Source: Longimicrobiales bacterium
Lineage (GTDB): Bacteria; Gemmatimonadota; Gemmatimonadetes; Longimicrobiales; Gaopeijiaceae
Length of the DNA: 64,000 nucleotides
Assembly (NCBI GenBank): GCA_951813395.1
Contig: OX638356.1
Location: 3,298,501 to 3,362,500 of the forward strand
Reading direction: 5' to 3'
Part shown: positions 46,101 to 54,183 of the stretch, piece by piece
Position numbering within the stretch: the first letter of the stretch is position 1
Layout: every line of letters starts with the position of its first letter
The notes under the pieces: generated by a model
What the model saw: only the letters and a program-made list of their open reading frames with translations
Database searches by the model: none
Told to the model about the DNA's origin: nothing
Program-made: the position numbers and the translations under genes

Positions 46101-46341
46101 CGCGCGGCTCGGAAGCGGCGGAGTAGCCGCGGAAGGCATGATAGGGATACAACCGCGGATCGCCGGCCAGGATCGGAACGGGATCGGGGTCGGAGAACGG
46201 GTAGGTGTCGAGGACGCGGACTTCCTCGGAGATGCGTGCCTGGGCGGGTGCCTGTGCTGCGGCCGAAACAGGGCCCGCGAGCGCGGCCACCGACAGAACC
46301 AGACCGGAGGCACCGGCGCAATGTCGTCGAATCATACTCAT
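43138..46341 (-). CDS. DUF5107 and TPR protein, secreted
   Basis: 1067 residues with a signal peptide (GPVSAAAQA). Residues of about 60-400 are a beta-rich DUF5107-type domain resembling aldose-epimerase-like folds (VFVLPEAGGKVWGAVVKETG; NYYNWMTAAAF-like patterns such as QPYYNWMTAAAF). About 460-1040 contain tetratricopeptide-like repeats (ARELFDAAAALEPWNRGALL; GLEHARRALQLDTYDAEANF). DUF5107-TPR proteins are often tied to glycan use, so a carbohydrate-related role is possible, but neighbours are peptidase and redox genes. The start ATG at 46341 is the third of three tandem ATGAGYAT octamers. Second gene of the long operon. Confidence 0.85.
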   Translation of the reverse strand: MSMIRRHCAGASGLVLSVAALAGPVSAAAQAPAQARISEEVRVLDTYPFSDPDPVPILAGDPRLYPYHAFRGYSAASEPREWKVVRMENDLIEVFVLPEAGGKVWGAVVKETGHEFIYRNEVMKFRDIALRGPWTSGGVEFNFGVIGHTPATATPVDYTVRENPDGSVSTFVGAMDLPSRTHWRVEIRLPPDRAYFETRALWYNPTPLEQPYYNWMTAAAFAQQDLELFVPGGSYLEHSGRERPWPVDEAGRLLPLYRNNDFGGHKSYHVVGELNDFFGGYYHDDGYGWGHWARYEDMPGQKMWLWSLARDGGIWEDLLTDTDGQYVEFQAGRLFVQYQPGDHVNPVTQAGFDPVSASSWTETWFPLEGTGGLTDASREGAMHVEREGGTLRVTVQAFGDVSDTVRVWSGDELVATDPVDLAALRPHEAVYEVDGERPYRLSAAALDLDYSSDPATRALDRPFEMDPEAWENTPEADRLVFQARELAKGRRYGPARELFDAAAALEPWNRGALLGLADLDLRSARYEEGLEHARRALQLDTYDAEANFMAGNLYRALGRDVDARDAFGWAARAVAFRTASYVRLAEIMTGAGEWGEAARYARLALDFDRHSVPAWQLLAALGRRSGDAGAVRDAHDALLGIDPLHHFVLAERYLADRTADNAATLTGAMRSEYPDQSLLELAVTYAGRGLHGDAISVLDVAAKAGWERPWPQLARGGDGPDGQRAAGNEPRAGGATPLIRAWRAFLADDPAGLGEPGDLAYAFPFRPETLPVLRWAARYDSHWGWRYLLGLNVWALDRKAEAALAFELLGAEPAYGPAYAARGHLLREIDDRDPGLDFTRAVELAPDNRILRITLIRYLQGEGRWAAALESSARAREIFPDDFNLALLHVRALINLGGYGEAIDVLAGTHVLPSENARDSHHLHELAHVGAALDEIDAGDHEAARRYLEAALLWPESLGQGRPFEPDERLVTYLLGVAARGMGDRDGARGAFEAVAAGAGGVGTGSPPSDPGDLLAISALHALGRDPGTSVEAAMARVQAGAANGTSTLEWTLLERALSAGERPGGP

Positions 46342-46357
46342 ATACTCATATGCTCAT
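46334..46357 (-). repeat. three tandem octamers ATGAGYAT before the DUF5107 start
   Basis: Reading on the minus strand: ATGAGCAT, ATGAGTAT, ATGAGTAT. The first two ATGs each open a three-codon frame Met-Ser-Ile whose TGA overlaps the next ATG; the third ATG is the gene start. Located in the 20-bp gap after the S9 peptidase stop. Confidence 0.7.
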
Positions 46358-46361
46358 GGTC

Positions 46362-48740
46362 TCAGCCCGGCGGCGGCTGGATCCGGTAGTCGGGCGGCGG
46401 ATCAAGTCCCATCAGGTGTTGTACGAAGTAGTCCCAGCGGCGGCGGATGACGTAGGGCTCCGAGAGACCGTGCGCCCGGTCCGGCAGGACCAGAAAGTCG
46501 AACGTCTTGTTGGCGGCGATCAGCGCGTTGGCGACCTGCAGCGTCATTGCGGGATGCACGTTGTCGTCCATGTCCCCCGTCATCAGGAAGAGCTTGCCCT
46601 TCAGGTTGCCCGCGAGCGACGCATTCACCTGGTTGGCGTAGTTGTCCGTCCCCTGGACCGTGTCGCGCACCAGCAGGCCCTGGTACTTCTCGGCGTAGGC
46701 GGCGTGGTAGCTGCGGTTGTCGTGATTGCCGGCGGTGGACACGGCCACCTTGTAGAAGTCCGGGTAGCGCAGGATCGCGTCGGTCGAGGCGAAACCGCCC
46801 CCGGAGTGCCCGTAGATGCCGACCCGGTCCAGGTCGATCCAGGGGTGGCGGGCGCCCAGCTGCTTGACGCCTGCGATGTGGTCCGGGATCCCGTTGTCGC
46901 CCATGTTGCCCCAGTAGTTGTCCTGGATGGCCTTGGAACGGTAGGGGGTCCCGAGGTGGTCCATCTGCACCACGATGAACCCCAGTTCCGCCAGCGCGTC
47001 CTGGTCGCCGCGCAGCGCGGAGCCCAGCAGGCCTCCGGTGAAGTTCCACCGCCCCACGCTGCCGATGAACGGGCCGGGGTAGATGTACTCGACGACCGGG
47101 TAGACCTTCGCGGGATCGAAGTCGGACGGCTTGTACAGCAACCCGTACATGCTCGTCACGCCGTCGCGCGCCTTGTATTCGAAGATCTCGGGCGGGGACC
47201 ACCCCACCTCCTCGAGACGTGACACGTCCGCGCGCTCCAGTTCGAGGACGACACTGCCCGCGCGGTTCCGCACCACGCTGACCGGAGGAACGTCGGGCCG
47301 GGACCAGGAGTCCACGAAGAAGCGGCCGTCCGGGGTGGCGCGCACGGTGTGATCGGCGTCCTCGCCGCCGAGATGGGTGAAGCCCGAGCCGTCCAGGTTG
47401 ACCGTGTACAGGTCGGCCATGGTCGGGATGCGCCCCGGCTCCCTTCCCCGCGCCGTGAAGACGATGCGCCCGGTGCCTTCGTCGATGTCCAGCACGTCGC
47501 CCACCGTCCACGGACCCTCCGTGACGCGATTCCTGAGCTCGCCCTGGCCGTCGAAGCGGTACAGGTGTCCCCAGCCGTCCCGCTCCGAGAACCAGATCAC
47601 GTCGTCGCCGCCGTTGATGACGTCCCAGTTGGGGTAGCCGCCGACCAGGTCGAGGTTGAGCTCGACATGCGTGGCGCGGGTCTCCTCGATGATCGTGCGG
47701 GCCTCACCCGTCTCCAGGTCGGCCTCGTACAGGGTGACGCTCTTGCCGCCCCGCGAGCCCCGCACGAAGTAGAAGCGCTCGCCGCCCTCCTTCCACTTCA
47801 CCGTCACCCAGGTCGAGTCCCGCATGCCGGTGGCGGTGAAGGTCATGTACGGTTGCGGATCGGTCTGGAGCTTGAGGTTGCCGCCGGTCTCCAGATCGAT
47901 CACGTGGATGTCGAAGGTCGCGATGATCGAGTCGCCGGGAAGCCCGTAGGGGTAGGTGTAGAGCTTGGGCCGCTGGGAAGTGGAGGAGATGATCGGCATC
48001 CGCTCCACGTTGCGCTCGTCCATGCGCTGCACCGCGATCCGCCGCGAGTCCGGCGACCACTGGAGGACCGGCCGCGCCGGAATCGACGCGATGATCTGCG
48101 AGGGGCGCGGAGCGGTAGTGCCGTAGGACCAGAACTCCTCACCGTCGGTCGTCAGTTGCGTCGAGTCGCCGCCTGCGAAGGGGCGGATCCAGAGGTTGTG
48201 CTCGTGAACGAAGGCCTCCGTTCGTCCGTCGGGCGAGCGCACGAACGGCACGCGGCTGACCAGGGTATCGCCGGTCACGCACGCATGGGCGCGGATGTCG
48301 CAGGTGAAGCCGCGCTCGTTGGCGTTGAAGCGGATGGTGCCCTCGTCGGCCGTGAGCCCGTCGCCCTCCCCGAACTCGAAGGTGCGAAACGGCAGCTTGC
48401 TCCCGTCGAAGGCGGTGTCGGCGGCGAGCGACATCGCGGCCGCCAGCCGGTCGTGGTCGAAAAGCAGCATCCGTGAGCGTGCGTCCGGATCGGCCACGAC
48501 GAATTCGGCCCCGGACGCCGTCTGGTTGCGGTACCAGAAGCGGTTCCCGCCCGTCATCCACGTGGGAGAAACCGCGCCGCCGCTGATGAGCGGATCGACG
48601 TTCCAGGCCAGCAGGCGTTCGGCGCGGTGGTAGCGGGTCACGTCCATCTGCTGGGCGGACGCAAGGCTTGCTGCCGAACCCAGGGCCGCGACGGCCACGA
48701 GGACGAATCGGAGGCGGGGAATCCGGTCTCTGGGCCTCAT
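46362..48740 (-). CDS. S9 family peptidase (DPP IV-like), secreted, paralogue
   Basis: 792 residues, exported (signal ending ASLASAQ). DPP IV-type propeller about 40-540, alpha/beta-hydrolase beyond. Catalytic residues Ser646 (GHSGGGF), Asp725 (GDMDDNVHP), His757 (DRAHGLSEP). AGGAG lies eight bases before the ATG at 48740. Closely related to the gene at 330-2756, with conserved WNVDPLISGG near the N-terminus. It heads a five-gene minus-strand operon (peptidase, DUF5107-TPR, DUF1592, DUF1552, ankyrin); peptide hydrolysis is therefore probably linked to that system. Divergent from the barrel-like gene at 48870. Confidence 0.9.
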   Translation of the reverse strand: MRPRDRIPRLRFVLVAVAALGSAASLASAQQMDVTRYHRAERLLAWNVDPLISGGAVSPTWMTGGNRFWYRNQTASGAEFVVADPDARSRMLLFDHDRLAAAMSLAADTAFDGSKLPFRTFEFGEGDGLTADEGTIRFNANERGFTCDIRAHACVTGDTLVSRVPFVRSPDGRTEAFVHEHNLWIRPFAGGDSTQLTTDGEEFWSYGTTAPRPSQIIASIPARPVLQWSPDSRRIAVQRMDERNVERMPIISSTSQRPKLYTYPYGLPGDSIIATFDIHVIDLETGGNLKLQTDPQPYMTFTATGMRDSTWVTVKWKEGGERFYFVRGSRGGKSVTLYEADLETGEARTIIEETRATHVELNLDLVGGYPNWDVINGGDDVIWFSERDGWGHLYRFDGQGELRNRVTEGPWTVGDVLDIDEGTGRIVFTARGREPGRIPTMADLYTVNLDGSGFTHLGGEDADHTVRATPDGRFFVDSWSRPDVPPVSVVRNRAGSVVLELERADVSRLEEVGWSPPEIFEYKARDGVTSMYGLLYKPSDFDPAKVYPVVEYIYPGPFIGSVGRWNFTGGLLGSALRGDQDALAELGFIVVQMDHLGTPYRSKAIQDNYWGNMGDNGIPDHIAGVKQLGARHPWIDLDRVGIYGHSGGGFASTDAILRYPDFYKVAVSTAGNHDNRSYHAAYAEKYQGLLVRDTVQGTDNYANQVNASLAGNLKGKLFLMTGDMDDNVHPAMTLQVANALIAANKTFDFLVLPDRAHGLSEPYVIRRRWDYFVQHLMGLDPPPDYRIQPPPG

Positions 48741-48869
48741 TTCCGGGCTCCTGTGGAATCGACGGTGTGCTTGACGGGACCGAAAGATCTACGATGGACA
48801 TTTCGGTGCCATCATGCATGCTTTCTCCTGTGAACCCGGATCGTCAAGCGGGAGGGGGTGCAAGGGAAC

Positions 48870-49505
48870 ATGCGCGCAAGTGCGAAATCGACCGTGCTGA
48901 CCGCGACGCTGCTCGCGGGCGGAGCGGCACCGGCCGACGCCCAGAATCTCGGCCGCCTTACCGGCGGTTTTGCGGGACGGACGGACTCGGAGATGCTCTG
49001 GAGCCCGCCGGTCGAGACGTCCCCGCGCTCGGGCTTTCTGGCGGGTGCGTTCGTCGACGTACCCACCCCCGTCTCCCATTTGCGCATGAGAGCGGAGGGA
49101 GGACTGACCCAGCGGGGAGGGTTCGTGTCGACCGACACCCGCGGCAACGCGGTCGACGGGGAGGTGAGAGGCGACTACCTGAGCCTCTACATCGAGGCCA
49201 AGGTTGGCGCGTCACTCGGGCCCGTGCATGTCTTCGCGGCGGCGGGTCCCGCGATCGACTACCTGTTGCGCAGCCGGGAGGACCCGATCCTGGCCCAGGT
49301 GTTCATCGAGAAGCGCGGAACCGTGCTGGGCGCCGCGGCGGGCGCGGGACTCGGCCTTCGCGTGACGCGCACCTGGGTGGTCGAAGCAGAGACGCGCTGG
49401 GTGAGAGGACTGACTGTGGCGTACACGGGGTCGGGGCTGCGGGTGCGGAACCGGTCCCGGGAATGGGTGCTGCGGCTCTCGCGGGTGGCTGGCGGCTCCG
49501 GATGA
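48870..49505 (+). CDS. predicted outer-membrane beta-barrel protein
   Basis: 211 residues with a signal peptide (APADAQ). The mature part alternates polar and hydrophobic residues in strands (FLAGAFVDVPTPVSHLRMRA; YLSLYIEAKVGASLGPVHVF; TRTWVVEAETRWVRGLTV) as in small outer-membrane barrels of the PorT/OmpW type. Start ATG at 48870; a GTG at 48858 sits right on a GGAGG and is less likely to be used. No ligand can be named. Confidence 0.65.
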   Translation: MRASAKSTVLTATLLAGGAAPADAQNLGRLTGGFAGRTDSEMLWSPPVETSPRSGFLAGAFVDVPTPVSHLRMRAEGGLTQRGGFVSTDTRGNAVDGEVRGDYLSLYIEAKVGASLGPVHVFAAAGPAIDYLLRSREDPILAQVFIEKRGTVLGAAAGAGLGLRVTRTWVVEAETRWVRGLTVAYTGSGLRVRNRSREWVLRLSRVAGGSG

Positions 49506-49558
49506 CGCCCTGGCGCCTCGAGCGCCTGCGATTCCACCTGCACGGAGAGGACTGACAG

Positions 49559-49981
49559 ATGAGCGAGCGTACGGTCGAGAAGGTGCTGGAACTCGACGTT
49601 CCGGTGGAGCGCGTGTGGCGCGCGATTACGGATCCCGCCGAATTGGCACGCTGGTTCGGGGACCGGGCGGAGATCGACCTGCGGCCGGGGGGCGACGCGG
49701 CCATGATCTGGCAGAACCACGGTCGCTACGCGATGCGCATCGAAGAGGTCGATCCCCCGCGGCGGCTGGTCTGGAGCTGGGTGCACGAGCCTGACGTGGC
49801 TTTCGAGGACGCACCCGCGACCCGGGTCCAGTGGACACTGACGGCGCGCGACGACGGCGGCACCACGCTGCACCTGCTCGAGACGGGGTTCAGGACCGAT
49901 CTGCACCGCGGACAGAACGACGACGGATGGGATGCCGAACTGGGCGAGCTCGCCCAACTGCTGCAAACACGTTCCAGCTGA
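49559..49981 (+). CDS. SRPBCC (AHSA1-type) domain protein
   Basis: 140 residues covering one complete START-like/AHSA1 domain: VEKVLELDVPVERVWRAITD at the first strand, LARWFGDRAEIDLRPGG, RYAMRIEEVDPPRRLVWSW and the last helix GWDAELGELAQLLQT. Such proteins bind hydrophobic small ligands in a deep cavity; some act with ArsR-type repressors, but none is adjacent. GAGAGGAC precedes the ATG. Lies 53 bp after the barrel gene, perhaps the same transcript. Confidence 0.85.
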   Translation: MSERTVEKVLELDVPVERVWRAITDPAELARWFGDRAEIDLRPGGDAAMIWQNHGRYAMRIEEVDPPRRLVWSWVHEPDVAFEDAPATRVQWTLTARDDGGTTLHLLETGFRTDLHRGQNDDGWDAELGELAQLLQTRSS

Positions 49982-50129
49982 AACGCCCCCACCATCTTCC
50001 GTCCGTCGAAGGCAGATCGTCCGGGCCCAGCGGGGTTTTCTTCCACGGCCTGCTAGCCTTACCTTCTGCAACGCTCGGTCACTACGGCCCCTCGCCAGCC
50101 GGCGTTCGGGCCCCACAGGAAGAGGCAGC

Positions 50130-51293
50130 ATGAAGATGGTACGCACCAGCTCCCTACTCGTCGTTTCGGCCGCCCTGTTCGCGGCCTCCTCCCCCGCCTG
50201 CGCCCAGTCGGACATCCACCGGACCGCGCTCCACGACTACCGCGTGGTGACCGTCGCAGACGGATTCGTGGTCCCGTGGTCGATGGCGTTCCTGCCCGAC
50301 GGCGACATGCTGGTCACCGAGCGGGGCGGCACGCTGCGCATCGTCCGCGACGGCATGCTCCTCTCCGACCCGGTCCAGGGCATCCCCGAGGTCGTGGCAC
50401 GGGGCCAGGGCGGACTCCTCGAGGTCCTCCCCCACCCGGATTTCGCGACCAACCGCCTGATCTACATCAGCTATTCGAAGGCCACCGGCAACTCCCCGGG
50501 CGGCACGACCTCCGTAATCCGCGGCACCTTCGAGAACGACCGCTTCACCATGACGGATGAGATCTTCGAAGCGGTCTCCGAAGGCAACGGCCACTACGGG
50601 TGCAAGCTCGCCTTCGACGACGAGGGCTACCTTTTCCTCTCGGTCGGCGACCGGCAGGTGGCCCCGCGCGGCAACCTCGCCGCGCACCCGGCCCAGGACG
50701 TCTCGAACCACCACGGCGTCATCGTGCGGCTGCACGACGACGGCAGCATCCCCGACGACAACCCGTTCGTGGGACAGGCGGGCGCGCGGCCCGAGATCTG
50801 GAGCTACGGCCACCGCAACCCGCAGGGCCTGGCGATCCAGCCCGGCACCGGCGCCGTCTGGTCCACCGAGCACGGCCCTCAGGGCGGCGACGAAGTAAAC
50901 GTCTCGACCCCCGGTGCCAACTACGGCTGGCCGGTGATCGGCTACGGCGTGAACTACCGCTCCGGGAGCGCCATCCACGAAGCCACGCACATGGAAGGCA
51001 TGGAGCAGCCGCAGCACATCTGGGTGCCGTCGATCGGCGCCTCCGGGCTGGCGTTCTACACGGGCGACAAGTTCCCCGCGTGGCAGGGCAACCTGTTCGC
51101 CGGAGGGCTTGCGGGCCAGCGTATCGACCGGCTGACGATCGAGGACGGGGCGGTCGTCGGGAGCGAGACGATCCTGAGGGGGATGGGCCGCGTGCGCGAC
51201 GTGCGCCAGGGCCCGGACGGCTTCATCTACGTCGCCCTCGAGGCACGCGGCGACGGCGAGACGCCGATCGTAAGGCTGGAGCCGGTGGGGTAG
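50130..51293 (+). CDS. PQQ-dependent sugar dehydrogenase family protein (GSDH-like)
   Basis: 387 residues, exported (signal ending SPACAQ). Covers one full six-bladed soluble aldose dehydrogenase fold: VPWSMAFLPDGDMLVTERGG, ARGQGGLLEVLPHPDF, GHYGCKLAFDDEGYLFLSVG, WSYGHRNPQGLAIQPGTG and EHGPQGGDEVNV, all signature strands of the Asd/YliI-type group. These oxidise sugars in the periplasm using PQQ and Ca2+. No PQQ biosynthesis genes are in the window. AGGAAGAGG lies before the ATG at 50130. Confidence 0.9.
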   Translation: MKMVRTSSLLVVSAALFAASSPACAQSDIHRTALHDYRVVTVADGFVVPWSMAFLPDGDMLVTERGGTLRIVRDGMLLSDPVQGIPEVVARGQGGLLEVLPHPDFATNRLIYISYSKATGNSPGGTTSVIRGTFENDRFTMTDEIFEAVSEGNGHYGCKLAFDDEGYLFLSVGDRQVAPRGNLAAHPAQDVSNHHGVIVRLHDDGSIPDDNPFVGQAGARPEIWSYGHRNPQGLAIQPGTGAVWSTEHGPQGGDEVNVSTPGANYGWPVIGYGVNYRSGSAIHEATHMEGMEQPQHIWVPSIGASGLAFYTGDKFPAWQGNLFAGGLAGQRIDRLTIEDGAVVGSETILRGMGRVRDVRQGPDGFIYVALEARGDGETPIVRLEPVG

Positions 51294-51322
51294 CCGGGGA
51301 GCCCGGCCGGGCACTGAGCCCC

Positions 51323-53299
51323 TCACATCCTCCCGAACAACACCCCCTTTGTCCGGCCGTTCGACACGGTAAACCCGGTCACCGCACCGTCCCCGCCGCG
51401 CTCGAACGCGATGGTGTTGAGGTAAATCAGGTCGGTCGAGAACTCGTCGCCGTCCGTGTGCTGCATCGCCAGCGCCTCCGGCATCTCGATGTGGCGCAGG
51501 ACCAGGCCGCCGTCCTCGACCGCAACGTCGTAGAAGGTCTGCAGTTCCTCCGAGTAGTAGCGCCCGACGTAGGCCACCAGGTCCTCCTCGGCCATTTCCG
51601 CCCTTTCCACCCTCCGCATCGATATCTCGAGTCCTGACTGGAGCAGCGTGCCGGTGCTGGTCGTGCCGTCGGCCTCGAAATCGAAGGTGAATTCGGCGTC
51701 CACGGACGCGAGCTCGAGTGTCGAATCCGACGTCGGCCGCGCCACCGACCGCCCCTGGCTCTGCACATCGACGAACACGTCACCGTCCTCCAGGGCAACC
51801 GTCATCGACAGGGACATGCCCTGGACCTCGAGGATCCAGTCGCCCGCGATCGCTTCCTTCCGCGCGTCCGACATCCCCGCGTCCTCGTCCGGCGCCTCGT
51901 CGGCCTCTGCCTCCTCCTCGGCTTCGTCGAAGTGTTCCGCGAAGAACATCTCGCCGATGTCCCCACCCACCGACAGGTCGAAGGCCGCGTCGTTGCTCAT
52001 GATGATCACGCCGCTCTCCAGCTCCGGGTAGTAGCTCAGATAGGCGCGGTGCGAGATGTCGCCGCCCGTGTGCGTGTACAGGGTGCGGCCACGCTGTTCG
52101 CCCAGTCCGAGACCCAGCCCGTACCCGGTTGAGTCGCCCGACTCCAGGACCGCGGTGGTCGTGATGGCCTCGATGGCTTCCGCCCCCCCGACGGTCGCGT
52201 CGCGGTAGTTGAGCATCCAGCGCGTCAGGTCGTCCACGGTCGTGTACACGCCTCCCGCACCCGCCGACGCCGCGAGATCCCGTGTGGTCCGGTACCCGCC
52301 GCTCACCTCCGCGGTGTAGCCCTGGGCACTGCCCGGGATCAGTTCGCCCTGCACCATCTTGACCCGGGTGTCCACCATGCCCAGCGGCTCGAAGACATTG
52401 TCGCGCATGTAGTCGGCGAACGACTGTCCGCTCGCCCGCTCGATCGCGAGCGAGATGAGGATGTAACCCGTGTTGTTGTAGTTCCACTCGGTGTTGGGGG
52501 GCGCCTGCAGTTCGGGCTGGCGCTGCACGATGGCAATCGCGCGCTCGCGGGCGAACGCGTCCTCGCCCTCGTGGCCCCCGATCGGCAGCAGGTTGTACAC
52601 CTCGCGGTAGCCGCCGGTGTGGTTGAGCAGGTTGCGGATCGTGATCGGCATGCCGAAGTCGCGAAGCTCGGGGATGTGCGTCCGGATGTCGTCGTCGAGC
52701 GACATCTTGCCCTGCGCCTGAAGCGTCAGCACGCCCATCGCGGTGAATTGCTTGGTGACCGACCCGATGTTGGAGATCGTCCCGCGCTGCCACGGAATGC
52801 CGTGCGACAGGTTCGCCATCCCGACGGTGTGCACGTGTGCCAACGCGCCGTTGTCGACCACTGCGGCGATCGCGCCGGCGCGGTCGTCTCCGTCCCACGG
52901 ACTCATCAGCTGGTCGAGCCGCGCGGCCGGATCGGTGGCGACAGGCTCCGACCGCAGCACGCTGAATCTGAACTCGCCGACCTCGTCGGTCGTGTCCGTG
53001 GCGGCAATCGCGACTTCGTAGGCGCCCGCCGCTTCGGTCTCGAACCGGATGGTCTCGATTCCGCGCGTGCGGCCGTCCACCTCGCGCACCGTCTCGCCGT
53101 CGGGGCCCGTGACGGTGACCGCGAAGTCGCTGGAGATCTGGTCCAGCTCGGCCAGAAAGAACGTCTCCGCGTCGAGCTCGAAGTTGTGGGTCTGACCGTC
53201 CGACTGCATCGGGGCCACATCCGGCGCCGCGCAGGACGCGGCCAGCGCGATGAACGGGATCAGGGTCGCCAGCGTTGCCGTGCTTCGCATCTTCATCAT
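51323..53299 (-). CDS. class C beta-lactamase-like serine hydrolase lipoprotein
   Basis: 658 residues with a lipobox (ALAASC, Cys23). A short beta domain (about 35-120) precedes the beta-lactamase/D-peptidase fold: Ser180-Val-Thr-Lys183, a YNN motif near 274 (WNYNNTG) and HTGG at about 420 in place of KTG. After an acidic linker (EEEAEADEAPDEDAG), the C-terminal 170 residues form another beta-rich domain like the lipocalin-type tail of esterase/ClbP-like hydrolases. Probably an envelope peptidase or esterase. The first of two ATGs is used as start. Same family as the gene at 32799 but a different subgroup. Confidence 0.88.
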   Translation of the reverse strand: MMKMRSTATLATLIPFIALAASCAAPDVAPMQSDGQTHNFELDAETFFLAELDQISSDFAVTVTGPDGETVREVDGRTRGIETIRFETEAAGAYEVAIAATDTTDEVGEFRFSVLRSEPVATDPAARLDQLMSPWDGDDRAGAIAAVVDNGALAHVHTVGMANLSHGIPWQRGTISNIGSVTKQFTAMGVLTLQAQGKMSLDDDIRTHIPELRDFGMPITIRNLLNHTGGYREVYNLLPIGGHEGEDAFARERAIAIVQRQPELQAPPNTEWNYNNTGYILISLAIERASGQSFADYMRDNVFEPLGMVDTRVKMVQGELIPGSAQGYTAEVSGGYRTTRDLAASAGAGGVYTTVDDLTRWMLNYRDATVGGAEAIEAITTTAVLESGDSTGYGLGLGLGEQRGRTLYTHTGGDISHRAYLSYYPELESGVIIMSNDAAFDLSVGGDIGEMFFAEHFDEAEEEAEADEAPDEDAGMSDARKEAIAGDWILEVQGMSLSMTVALEDGDVFVDVQSQGRSVARPTSDSTLELASVDAEFTFDFEADGTTSTGTLLQSGLEISMRRVERAEMAEEDLVAYVGRYYSEELQTFYDVAVEDGGLVLRHIEMPEALAMQHTDGDEFSTDLIYLNTIAFERGGDGAVTGFTVSNGRTKGVLFGRM

Positions 53300-53359
53300 T
53301 CCTTCCAGACTGTTGTGAATGGGCTGGCTGGGCGTCGCGACTCGGGCGGCCGCGCGGAG

Positions 53360-53998
53360 TCAGCCGCTCTCCCTCCAACGAACCACCTCGATCGCGTCCG
53401 CCCCTCCGCACTGCCCCGCCAGCGTGATCGAGCCCTCGACGACCACTTCGTCGCCGGGACTCAGCCCCTCCACATCGCCGCTCAGTGCGTAGACGTACTG
53501 GTCGTTGTCGCGCAGCGTGACGCACCCCATCCCCTCGTCCGTGATGCGGCCGGTCCGCCGCACCATCCCGTTTTCGTCGGTCACGTGGAACGGGTCCGAG
53601 ATGCCGATCGGACTGAAGACGCCGTTGAAGACGATGAAGACCAGCGGACGCTCCCAATTGGCGTATCCCGGTACCGTGACCGTCGCCGAGACCTCGCCCC
53701 ACATCTCCTGCGTACCTTCGGCGAGCGCCTCGAAGCCCGCGCGCATCGCTCCGACGCCTACATGGATCCTGGCCTGCGGCGGCAGATTCTCCGTGTACAC
53801 CTCGACGACCGTGCCGGGGGGGCCCACGCGCGGCTCGAGCGACTGAATGTGCCGGAGCGAGTCGATGGTCGCGTACACGCGCTCGCGCTGGGCGGCGGCT
53901 TCCGGTGTGGTGACGGCGGCGAGGAGCGGGAGGGTTGCCAGGGCGAGCAGGCCGCGGCGGGTCGCGGGTCGGAAGCGGCGGGAAAGGCGGGCAGACAT
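53360..53998 (-). CDS. secreted protein with IPT/TIG-like and OB-like domains
   Basis: 212 residues, exported (signal ending TPEAAAQ). About residues 50-140 look like an IPT/TIG Ig-like domain (SLEPRVGPPGTVVEVYTENL). About 150-212 resemble a short OB-fold strand set (GCVTLRDNDQYVYALSGDVE) with two Cys (GMGCVT, AGQCGG). No enzyme motif. The start at 53998 is chosen because GGAGGTG lies five bases before it; a longer frame from 54049 lacks one. Function unknown; 60 bp upstream of the serine hydrolase on the same strand, so perhaps co-transcribed. Confidence 0.65.
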   Translation of the reverse strand: MSARLSRRFRPATRRGLLALATLPLLAAVTTPEAAAQRERVYATIDSLRHIQSLEPRVGPPGTVVEVYTENLPPQARIHVGVGAMRAGFEALAEGTQEMWGEVSATVTVPGYANWERPLVFIVFNGVFSPIGISDPFHVTDENGMVRRTGRITDEGMGCVTLRDNDQYVYALSGDVEGLSPGDEVVVEGSITLAGQCGGADAIEVVRWRESG

Positions 53999-54183
53999 CG
54001 GGGCACCTCCGACTGCGTAGGGCTTGGTCCGGTTACGGAATCGCGCCATGTCAACTTGCGGCGGCAGGGCGCGGGCGGCTAGTCCCGTTGCTCGGCCAAC
54101 CCTGCGCTTCTAACCTCAGCGGGCGTGAACGCATGGCCCCTGGACACGCGAAGCATGCCCTTGAACGAGAGAGAGAGGTACTT

